Shown here: one piece after another, positions 1-6,841 of the stretch | Layout of the letters: every line of letters begins with the position of its first letter | Numbering within the stretch: position 1 is the first letter of the stretch | Assembly: GCA_902796695.1 (NCBI GenBank) | Contig: CADBQE010000172.1 | Location: 1-17,488 of the forward strand | Source: an uncultured Lachnospiraceae bacterium | GTDB lineage: Bacteria > Bacillota > Clostridia > Lachnospirales > Lachnospiraceae | Reading direction: 5' to 3' | Length of the DNA stretch: 17,488 nucleotides | Translations under genes and position numbers: made by a program | The notes under the pieces: generated by a model | The model's input: only the letters and a program-made list of their open reading frames with translations | Told to the model about the DNA's origin: nothing | Database searches by the model: none

Positions 1-624
1 CCGGGCGTAGAGGGTCTCCCGCGGCAGGGTCAGCACCAGGTACAGGACCCGGTAAGGGCTCTCCTGCTCCCGCTGCTCTTCATTCAGTTCCGAGATGCGG
101 CGTCCGGTCCGGCGGAAGAACTCCAGGGCCCGGATCACGCGTTTTCGGTTATTCGGATGGATGGCGGCAGCGGCGTCCGGATCGATCTGCGCCAGTTCAC
201 GGTGCAGGGTTTCCGGCCCTTCCCGCTCCATCCGTTCTTCCAGAGTCCGGCGCAGGCCGTTCTCCTCTTCTTCGGAAAAATCCAGGCCCTTGAGCAGTGC
301 CTGGATATAGAAGCCGGTGCCGCCGCAGATCAGGGGCGTCCGGCCCCGCGCCAGGATATCGCGGAGCGCCGCCTCGGCCGCCGGAACATAGTCCGCTACG
401 CTGAAGCGGCAGGCCGGATCGGCCACATCGATCATATGATGCGGGATGCGGGCCCGTTCCGCCGCGGAGGCCTTGGCCGTGCCGATATCCATGCCGCGGT
501 AGACCTGCATGGAATCCGCCCCGATGATCTCGCCGCCAAGCGCTTCCGCCAGCCGCAGGGACAGTTCGGTCTTGCCCACGGCCGTGGGCCCCGTCAGCAC
601 GATTACAGCAGGCTTCTTGCTCAT
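1..624 (-). CDS. miaA: tRNA dimethylallyltransferase MiaA (3' end missing)
   Basis: Transfers a dimethylallyl group to N6 of adenosine 37 in tRNAs that read UNN codons, giving i6A, the substrate of MiaB. Read on the minus strand, the frame starts MSKKPAVIVLTGPTAVGKTE and stays open to the window edge, giving 208 residues of a family usually about 300 long, so roughly the last third is outside. Visible motifs are the P-loop GPTAVGKT (residues 12-19), GADSMQVYRGMDIGTAK (35-51) with the conserved Asp37, HHMIDVADP, and GGTGFYIQALLKGLDF. The ATG (622-624) overlaps the mutL stop codon as ATGA, so translation is probably coupled to mutL. The order mutL-miaA is common in Bacillota. No defects are seen in the visible part. 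Confidence 0.96.
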   Translation of the reverse strand, partial: MSKKPAVIVLTGPTAVGKTELSLRLAEALGGEIIGADSMQVYRGMDIGTAKASAAERARIPHHMIDVADPACRFSVADYVPAAEAALRDILARGRTPLICGGTGFYIQALLKGLDFSEEEENGLRRTLEERMEREGPETLHRELAQIDPDAAAAIHPNNRKRVIRALEFFRRTGRRISELNEEQREQESPYRVLYLVLTLPRETLYAR

Positions 625-2612
625 ACGATGCGCTTGAATTTCTTTTCCAGATCCGTTCTGCTCATCCGGATCATGGTGGGCCGCCCGTGCGGGCAGGCAT
701 AGGGATTTTCCAGTTTCAGCAGTTCCTTCAGCAGCGCTTCCGCTTCTTCGAACGCCAGCGGATCATTGCCCTTCACGGCGGCTTTGCAGCTCATGAGAGC
801 CACTTTTTCGTCGATCATGGCCGGTGCGGTGACGCGTTCCTCCGCCAGCTCATCCAGCATATCCAGGAACAGGTCCCGGGACGAGAGCGAAAACAGGTTG
901 GCCGGCACGCCGTCCATGCGGATCTCGCGGCCGCCCAGGGATTCGATCTCAAAGCCCAGGGAGCAGAAGGTGTCGCCAAAGCGCCGCAGGGTCTCCTGCT
1001 GCGCGCCGGTCAGGGACAGGACCACCGGCGGCATCAGCTGCTGCGTGGTCGCCTGTTTTTCCTTCAGGGAGCGCATGGTGCGTTCATAGAGGATCTTTTC
1101 ATGCACGGCATGCTGGTCCGCCAGCAGGAACCATTCGCCGTACTCCATCAGCCAGTACGTGTCGAAAACCTGGCCGATCAGGCGGAAGGACTTTTCTTTT
1201 TCGGGTTCTATGATTTTGTCTTCAAACAGCGTCGCCTGTACTGGCCTGCCCTGCGGGGCCGGTGCGGAGAGGATCTGATCCAGCAGGCGGCGGTCCGCTT
1301 CCACGCGGTAATCCACGGATTCCCGGAACGTTTCCGGGGCAGCGGGCCGCGCATAGGCTTCGGGCGCCGGGAAAGTGCTCTTTTCGGAGCGATCCGGGGC
1401 GGCCGGGGCAGGCGAAGCTGACAGAACAGACGACGCAGGCGAAGCCGGAACGGACGGAACGGATGCGGCTGACGGAACAGCCGGCGCAGGCGAAGCCGGA
1501 ACGGCCGGAACGGACGCGGCTGACGGAACGGACGCGGCTGACGGAACAGCCGGGGCAGGCGAAGCCGCAGCGGTCTTCCGCTCTTCCCCCTCTTCCTCCG
1601 TTTTTTCCGGCTCCGGGATCAGGTCCCGGGCAAACAGCGCGTCCCGGACGCCCCGGTAGACCAGATCGAATATCGCCTTCTCATCGCGGAAGCGGACCTC
1701 CGTTTTCTGCGGATGAACGTTCACGTCCACCAGTTCCGGATCCATGGCAATGCGCAGCACCGCCACCGGGAATTTATGCTGCATGGTCAGGCCGTGATAG
1801 GCCTGCTCGACGGCTTTCATCAGGAGGGGACTCCTGACAAAGCGTCCGTTCACAAACATGAGCTCGCCGCCGCGGTTGCCGCGGTTCAGCACCGGTTCGC
1901 CCGCGTAGCCTTCCACGCGCATCCGGTCCGTTTCGTAGGAAACAGGCCGCAGGTGAGACGCGGTCTCGCGTCCGAACAGGGTATAAATGATATCTTTCAG
2001 TGCATAGCCGCCGCTGGTCTGCAGACGCAGTTTCCCGTCCGCCGTCAGGCGCATGGCCACGCCCGGCCGGCTTAAGGACAGATGCTCCATCAGCGTCACG
2101 ACATAGGAGGTCTCGGTCTGCGGCGATTTCATGAAGCCCCGCCGCACCGGCGTATTGTAAAAGAGGTCACGCACCGTAAAGCAGGTCCCCAGCGGGGCGC
2201 CGGTCTCCTCCGAAAGCATTTCCATGCCGCCTTCGATCACGTAGTGCCAGCCGCTGATCGAATCCGCCGTCCGCGTCACCAGGTCGACCCGGGCCACGGA
2301 GGAAATGCTGGAAAGCGCTTCCCCGCGGAAGCCCAGCGAATGCAGGGAAAACAGGTCGCGGGCGGTCTCGATCTTGCTGGTCGCGTGGCGGAAAAAGGCC
2401 AGCTGCACCTGATCGGCCGGGATCCCCTTCCCGTTGTCCGTGATCCGGATCAGGTCCATGCCGCCGCCTTCGATCTCTACGGAGATGCTGTCCGCTCCCG
2501 CGTCCAGCGCGTTTTCCACCAGTTCCTTCACCACGGAGACGGGCCTTTCGACCACTTCTCCGGCCGCGATCTGATCGATCGTCTGCTCATCTAAAATACG
2601 GATCTGTGCCAT
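621..2612 (-). CDS. mutL: DNA mismatch repair protein MutL (endonuclease type)
   Basis: MutL couples mismatch recognition by MutS to strand incision. The 663 residues show an N-terminal GHKL ATPase (about 1-330) with ENALDAGA (33-40), DNGKGIP (59-65), HATSK and GFRGEAL (94-100). A low-complexity Ala/Pro/Ser/Val linker follows (about 347-406), then a C-terminal dimerisation and nuclease domain. The nuclease motif DQHA-x2-E-x4-E lies at 499-510, a Cys-Lys motif at 609-610 and the zinc-site CPHGRP at 640-645. This is therefore the self-nicking type found in bacteria without MutH. QATLF (459-463) resembles a sliding-clamp-binding motif. The start is supported by AAGGAAG a few bases upstream. The gene lies 47 bases after the M18 peptidase and overlaps miaA by four bases. 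Confidence 0.97.
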   Translation of the reverse strand: MAQIRILDEQTIDQIAAGEVVERPVSVVKELVENALDAGADSISVEIEGGGMDLIRITDNGKGIPADQVQLAFFRHATSKIETARDLFSLHSLGFRGEALSSISSVARVDLVTRTADSISGWHYVIEGGMEMLSEETGAPLGTCFTVRDLFYNTPVRRGFMKSPQTETSYVVTLMEHLSLSRPGVAMRLTADGKLRLQTSGGYALKDIIYTLFGRETASHLRPVSYETDRMRVEGYAGEPVLNRGNRGGELMFVNGRFVRSPLLMKAVEQAYHGLTMQHKFPVAVLRIAMDPELVDVNVHPQKTEVRFRDEKAIFDLVYRGVRDALFARDLIPEPEKTEEEGEERKTAAASPAPAVPSAASVPSAASVPAVPASPAPAVPSAASVPSVPASPASSVLSASPAPAAPDRSEKSTFPAPEAYARPAAPETFRESVDYRVEADRRLLDQILSAPAPQGRPVQATLFEDKIIEPEKEKSFRLIGQVFDTYWLMEYGEWFLLADQHAVHEKILYERTMRSLKEKQATTQQLMPPVVLSLTGAQQETLRRFGDTFCSLGFEIESLGGREIRMDGVPANLFSLSSRDLFLDMLDELAEERVTAPAMIDEKVALMSCKAAVKGNDPLAFEEAEALLKELLKLENPYACPHGRPTMIRMSRTDLEKKFKRIV
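1408..1575. repeat. In-frame degenerate tandem repeat in the mutL linker
   Basis: The unit begins GCAGGCGAAG on the plus strand. It starts at 1408, 1435, 1486 and 1555, giving lengths of 27, 51 and 69 bases. The 69-base copy equals the 51-base copy plus one extra 18-base unit, because GGAACGGACGCGGCTGAC is present twice in perfect tandem (1507-1524 and 1525-1542). Every step is a multiple of three, so gain or loss of units would keep mutL in frame. In protein the repeat reads as variants of ASPAPAVPSAASVP, a flexible linker between the ATPase and nuclease domains. Confidence 0.9.
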
Positions 2613-2627
2613 AATTCTTCCTTTGCC

Positions 2628-2649
2628 GCGGGCGGAACGCGCCGCCCGC
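2628..2649. other. GC-rich hairpin between the M18 peptidase gene and mutL
   Basis: A perfect 8-bp inverted repeat, GCGGGCGG and CCGCCCGC (2628-2635 and 2642-2649), encloses a six-base loop. On the transcribed minus strand it is followed by GGCAAAGGAAG, not a T-run, so it is not a standard terminator for the operon. It sits just before the mutL ribosome binding site. It could mark an RNA processing point or affect mutL translation, but that is inference. Confidence 0.6.
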
Positions 2650-2659
2650 TTTTCCTGTC

Positions 2660-3940
2660 TTACGACAGTCTCACCTCGTCCCCGCGGAAGCTGACGCGGG
2701 CTTCATAGGACGCCTTGATCGCTTCATAGAAATATTCCGCGTCGCGGCTGCCCATCGTTTCAAAACTGGAATGCATGGCCAGCTGCGCCATGCCGATATC
2801 CACGGTGCTGATCGGGGTGTCCAGATTGGCGATCAGGCCGAGCGTCCCGCCGCCGGGCATATCCGGGCGGTTGGAATAATGCTGAACAGGCACGCCGGCC
2901 CGCCGGCATATCTCACTGAATACAGCGCAGGATACCGCATCCGTTGCATAGCGGGGCGAATGTTTTATCACAACGCCGCCGTTTAAGGCCGGCGCTTCGT
3001 TGGTATCCGCGACTTCCGGATGATTCGGATGCTTCGCGTGTCCGTTGTCGCAGGACAGCATCCAGCTGTTGTCCAGAAGGCCCAGATGCTGCGCGGGGCT
3101 TAAGAACAGCGATTCGGAGATCAGTTTCAGCACGCGGGGCAGGAAATCGGACGCGGCCCCCTGCTTGGTGCCGGAGCCGATCTCTTCGTTGTCGAAAACG
3201 CAGAGCACGGGCACGCGGTCCGTCTCTTCGGCGTCCAGAAAGCCTTCCGTGCAGGCAAAGACGCAGCCCAGATCATCCAGACGGGGACTGGAGGCGAATT
3301 CCTTGTCCGGGCCCCAGACCGTGCCCGGCTGGTTGTTGTACAGATACAGATCCCAGGAAAGGATATCCTCTTCGTCCGCACCGGCGGCCTGCGCGATCTC
3401 CCGGCGGAAGCTGCCCGCCCCTTCCGTTTCACAGAACAGGGCGACCAGGTCTTTTGCCGGATCGTATTTGACGCTTTCATTGATCCCCTTCTGCATGTGA
3501 ATGGCGACGTTGGGGATCAGGGCGCAGTCCTTTTTCAGATTGACCAGGCGCGTCACCAGGCCGTCCTCCCGCCGCACCAGCACGCGGCCGGCCACGCTTA
3601 AGGGGCGGTCCACCCAGCTGGCATTGATCATGCCGCCGTAGCGCTCCGTTTCCAGACGGACCGCCGGACCTTTTAATTCCGCATGGTCGCGGATCTTCAG
3701 GCACGGGCTGTCGGAATGGCTGGCGGAGATCACGAAGCCCTTCACCGTGCCGTGCGGCACTTTGAAAGCGATCAGGGACGAGCCGTTCCGGGTGATGTAG
3801 TATTTGCCTCCGGGCACCAGCTCCCAGTCCGCGGAGGGCAGGGCCACGAAGCCGTCCCGTTCCAGCCGGGTCCGCACGTTTTCGACGGCATGGAAGCATA
3901 CCGGGCTCTGTTCGATAAAATGCAGCAGTTCTTTGATCAT
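2660..3940 (-). CDS. M18 family aminopeptidase
   Basis: A cytoplasmic zinc metallopeptidase that removes N-terminal residues, typically acidic ones, from peptides. The family forms large tetrahedral particles. The 426 residues match the usual length. Metal-site motifs visible are SASHSDSP (His75), SPRLDDL (Asp222), DNEEIGS (Glu252-Glu253), SCDNGHAKHPNHPE (Asp298) and MAQLAMHSS (His390), plus the family signature PGGGTLGLIANLD. The frame is open upstream to an ATG at 4006. The start at 3940 (MIKELLHFIEQSP) is preferred because AGGAGG lies six bases before it and families of this type begin at this point. The gene sits between mutS and mutL, which are usually adjacent. It has no evident mechanistic link to mismatch repair. 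The substrate cannot be read from the sequence. Confidence 0.95.
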   Translation of the reverse strand: MIKELLHFIEQSPVCFHAVENVRTRLERDGFVALPSADWELVPGGKYYITRNGSSLIAFKVPHGTVKGFVISASHSDSPCLKIRDHAELKGPAVRLETERYGGMINASWVDRPLSVAGRVLVRREDGLVTRLVNLKKDCALIPNVAIHMQKGINESVKYDPAKDLVALFCETEGAGSFRREIAQAAGADEEDILSWDLYLYNNQPGTVWGPDKEFASSPRLDDLGCVFACTEGFLDAEETDRVPVLCVFDNEEIGSGTKQGAASDFLPRVLKLISESLFLSPAQHLGLLDNSWMLSCDNGHAKHPNHPEVADTNEAPALNGGVVIKHSPRYATDAVSCAVFSEICRRAGVPVQHYSNRPDMPGGGTLGLIANLDTPISTVDIGMAQLAMHSSFETMGSRDAEYFYEAIKASYEARVSFRGDEVRLS

Positions 3941-4045
3941 GAGTCTCCTCCTTTTTCCGGGCCGACGCCATATCGGCTCCTTCGTTTCGGGTATGGGGCG
4001 GTGCATCGGCCCCTGCGGTTCGGGTTATATGCGGCAGGCCGGCTG

Positions 4046-6700
4046 TTATGTCCGGTTCCGGATGTCGGCCTGCAGGCGGTATAAGGTGTTCAAGGCCTCT
4101 TTGGGAGTCATTTCTTCCAGGTCCAGGGTTTCGATCTCCCGGATCACTTCGTCATCCGTGGCGGGGGCGAACAGGCTCAGCTGGCCGCGGTCCACTGCAT
4201 CCGGCCGTTTGACGAGCGGCGCGGTCTCCGCGCGCTTTGGTCCCGGGTCCGCGGACGCGATCTCCGCGGCGCGGCGGGAAATATCCGCGTCCGAGAGTTC
4301 TTCCACCAGTTCCCGGGCGCGCTTCAATACGCTTTCGGGCAGGCCGGCCAGCCGGGCGACCTGGATCCCGTAGCTTTTATCCGCTCCGCCGGGAATGATC
4401 TTGCGCAGGAAGATTACGGAATCGCCCTGTTCCTTCACGGCGACGCAGTAGTTTCTGACGCCGGCCACGCTGCCTTCCAGCTCCGTCAGTTCATGATAGT
4501 GCGTGGCAAACAGCGTTTTCGCGCCCAGCAGCCGCGTGCTGGCCACGTGCTCCGCGACCGCCCAGGCAATGGACAGGCCGTCGAAGGTGCTGGTGCCGCG
4601 TCCGATCTCATCCAGGATGATCAGGCTGTTCCGCGTGGCATTCCGCAGGATATTGGACACTTCCGTCATTTCCACCATGAAGGTGCTCTGGCCGGATGCC
4701 AGATCGTCCGAAGCGCCGACCCGCGTAAAGATGCGGTCGCACAGGCAGATGTCCGCCTCCGCAGCCGGTACGAACGACCCGATCTGCGCCATCAGCACGA
4801 TCAGCGCCGTCTGCCGCATATACGTGGATTTGCCGGCCATATTCGGGCCGGTGATGATGGAAAGCCGGTGGTCCGCGCCGTCCAGGAACGTATCGTTCGC
4901 GATGAAGCGCTCTCCTTCCAGCATCTGCTCCACGACGGGGTGGCGTCCTTCTTTAATCCGGATCACGCCCTTATCGTTAATGGCCGGCCGCACGTAGCCG
5001 TAGCGGTCCGCGGCCACGGCCAGCGAGATCAGCGCGTCCAGGACGGCCACGGCCTCCGCCGTCTGTTTCAGCCGCGAGACCTGGCTGACCAGCGTCTCGC
5101 GCACTTCGCAGAACAGGTCGTATTCCAGCGCCGTGCTTTTGTCCTGCGCGCCCACGATGATGTCCTCCAGTTCCTTCAGGCGCGGCATGGTATAGCGCTC
5201 CGCGCCGACCAGCGTCTGCTTGCGCACATAGTCCGCGGGGACCATGTCCTTGAAGGAATTGGTGACTTCCAGGTAATAGCCGAAAACTTTGTTGTATTTG
5301 ATCTTCAGATTCCGGATGCCGGTGCGTTCGCGCTCCTGCGTTTCCAGCTCCAGCAGCCAGTTCTTGCCCTCGGTGGAGGCCAGATGCAGGCGGTCGTTTT
5401 CCTCGCTGTAGCCGGGCTTGATGATGCCGCCTTCCCGCACCGTCAGGGGCGGATCCTCCGCGATGGCGCGCTCCAGCAGGTCCGTCATATCCTCCAGCGG
5501 ATCCAGCGCCGCGTTCAGCTGTTTCAGGCGCGCGGACCTCTTCGGCTCCAGCACGCTTTTGAGCGGCGGGATCATCTTCAGGGACTGCTTTAAGGCGATC
5601 ATGTCCCGCGGCGACGCATTGCCGAAAGCCAGCCGGCCGATCAGGCGCTCCAGATCATAGACCGGGCCCAGGTATTCCCGCAGTTCCTCGCGGTCGATGA
5701 TGGCGCCGTTTAATTCCGCAATGGCCTCCTGCCTGGCCAGGATCTCCTCCTTGTCCAGCAGCGGCTGCTCCAGGAAGCTGCGCAGCCGGCGCGCTCCCAT
5801 GGCGGTTTTCGTCTTGTCCAGCACCCAGAGCAGGGAGCCGCGGCGGCTCTTGTCGCGGATCGTTTCGGTCAGTTCCAGATTCCTTCTGGCGGCGGAATCC
5901 AGGATCATATAGCGCGAAGGATTATAGATCTGCAGGCGGTCGATATGCTGCAGCGAATTCTTCTGCGTCTCTTCCAGATAAGCCAGCAGCGCTCCCGCCG
6001 CCAGCAGGCCGGCGGGCAGATCGTCCAGTCCCAGCGCCTGAATATTGGCTACGGAAAAATGCTTTGTCAGCAGGCGGACCGCCTCGGATTCCTTAAAATA
6101 CCGTCCGGGCAGCGCGTTGAAGGCAAAGCCGCCCGGCCTTCCGGTGCCGGATAAGTCAAGACCGCTGATCAGCAGCGCTTCATTGCCCACCACTTCCGAC
6201 GGGGCGAATTTGACCAGTTCGTCCTCCAGCGCCTTGCGGGACTTTAACTCCGCTACCAGGAATTCCCCGGTGCTCACGTCCGTGACCGCCATGCCGAAGC
6301 TGCGGCCGTCCGCGGCCACCGCCATCATATAGTTGTTTTTCCGCTCATCCAGCGCTTCCGTACTGATATTGGTCCCGGGGGTGACGATCCGGATCACTTC
6401 CCGCTTCACCAGGCCCTTGGCCAGCTTGGGGTCTTCCATCTGCTCCGCGATGGCGACCTTATAGCCCTTTTCCACCAGCCGGTTCACATAGCTGTCCACC
6501 GCGTGATACGGCACGCCGCACATGGGAGCCCGCTCCGGCAGACCGCAGTCCTTGCCGGTCAGCACCAGTTCCAGTTCCTTCGCGGCGGTCTTCGCGTCGT
6601 CGAAAAACATCTCATAGAAGTCCCCGAGACGGTAAAACAGTATGCAATCCTTATTCTCTTCCTTGGTAGCCAGATAGTGCTGCATCATCGGTGAAAGCAT
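4046..6700 (-). CDS. mutS: DNA mismatch repair protein MutS
   Basis: Recognises mispairs and small loops and recruits MutL. The 884 residues are of full family length. The mismatch-reading motif is GDFYE (Phe28, Glu30). Connector, lever and clamp domains follow, then the ATPase domain with Walker A GPNMAGKST (618-626), a Walker B ending LDEIG (Asp697, Glu698) and FATHYHEL (731-738). Near the C-terminus QLSLF (840-844) is an exact match to the consensus sliding-clamp-binding motif. The start ATG has AGGAAG seven bases upstream. The gene has its own promoter (6764-6792) and a 5' leader with an inverted repeat, and it leads into the M18 peptidase gene 105 bases downstream. No broken motifs are seen. 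Confidence 0.98.
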   Translation of the reverse strand: MLSPMMQHYLATKEENKDCILFYRLGDFYEMFFDDAKTAAKELELVLTGKDCGLPERAPMCGVPYHAVDSYVNRLVEKGYKVAIAEQMEDPKLAKGLVKREVIRIVTPGTNISTEALDERKNNYMMAVAADGRSFGMAVTDVSTGEFLVAELKSRKALEDELVKFAPSEVVGNEALLISGLDLSGTGRPGGFAFNALPGRYFKESEAVRLLTKHFSVANIQALGLDDLPAGLLAAGALLAYLEETQKNSLQHIDRLQIYNPSRYMILDSAARRNLELTETIRDKSRRGSLLWVLDKTKTAMGARRLRSFLEQPLLDKEEILARQEAIAELNGAIIDREELREYLGPVYDLERLIGRLAFGNASPRDMIALKQSLKMIPPLKSVLEPKRSARLKQLNAALDPLEDMTDLLERAIAEDPPLTVREGGIIKPGYSEENDRLHLASTEGKNWLLELETQERERTGIRNLKIKYNKVFGYYLEVTNSFKDMVPADYVRKQTLVGAERYTMPRLKELEDIIVGAQDKSTALEYDLFCEVRETLVSQVSRLKQTAEAVAVLDALISLAVAADRYGYVRPAINDKGVIRIKEGRHPVVEQMLEGERFIANDTFLDGADHRLSIITGPNMAGKSTYMRQTALIVLMAQIGSFVPAAEADICLCDRIFTRVGASDDLASGQSTFMVEMTEVSNILRNATRNSLIILDEIGRGTSTFDGLSIAWAVAEHVASTRLLGAKTLFATHYHELTELEGSVAGVRNYCVAVKEQGDSVIFLRKIIPGGADKSYGIQVARLAGLPESVLKRARELVEELSDADISRRAAEIASADPGPKRAETAPLVKRPDAVDRGQLSLFAPATDDEVIREIETLDLEEMTPKEALNTLYRLQADIRNRT

Positions 6701-6730
6701 GGGCGGTCTTCCTGTTCTGTAAATGCTTCT

Positions 6731-6757
6731 TCAGGGACGCGCGGAGTCGGTCCCTGA
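6731..6757. other. Inverted repeat in the mutS 5' leader
   Basis: TCAGGGAC (6731-6738) and GTCCCTGA (6750-6757) form a perfect 8-bp inverted repeat with an 11-base centre. It lies just downstream of the predicted mutS transcription start and about 30 bases before the ATG. It could be a leader stem-loop or a protein-binding site. On the minus strand it has no T-run after it, so it is not a classic terminator. Confidence 0.55.
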
Positions 6758-6763
6758 CAGTTC

Positions 6764-6792
6764 ATTTTATCGTTTTTTGCCCGAAAAGGCAA
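6764..6792 (-). promoter_or_regulatory. Predicted sigma-A promoter for mutS
   Basis: On the minus strand, TTGCCT (6787-6792) is followed after exactly 17 bases by TAAAAT (6764-6769), five of six matches to the -10 consensus. The start of transcription would fall near 6757, leaving a leader of roughly 55 bases. It lies directly after the terminator of the upstream gene, which supports independent transcription of mutS. Confidence 0.75.
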
Positions 6793-6805
6793 GGATTGTT
6801 TCACG

Positions 6806-6840
6806 AAGAAGGGAGCAGCGCCGGCTGCTCCCCCGTTCTT
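6806..6840 (-). terminator. Rho-independent terminator after the 491-residue gene
   Basis: A 9-bp perfect stem, GGGAGCAGC with GCTGCTCCC (6811-6819 and 6824-6832) around a four-base loop, is flanked by AAGAA (6806-6810) and TTCTT (6836-6840), which can extend it across a small bulge. On the minus strand the stem is followed by TTCTTC, a modest U-rich tail. It begins only two bases after the stop codon of the upstream gene. Confidence 0.7.
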
Positions 6841-6841
6841 T

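Noticed and set aside
1408..1575. Possible CRISPR-like repeats
   Set aside because: The repeat is in frame within mutL, has no unique spacers, and encodes an Ala/Pro linker.
3941..4006. Upstream start for the M18 peptidase (22 extra residues)
   Set aside because: The extra residues are basic and unlike the family, and the downstream ATG has a strong AGGAGG at good spacing.
4493..5593. Plus-strand open frame of 366 codons opposite mutS
   Set aside because: Shadow of the MutS core, with composition typical of antisense frames.
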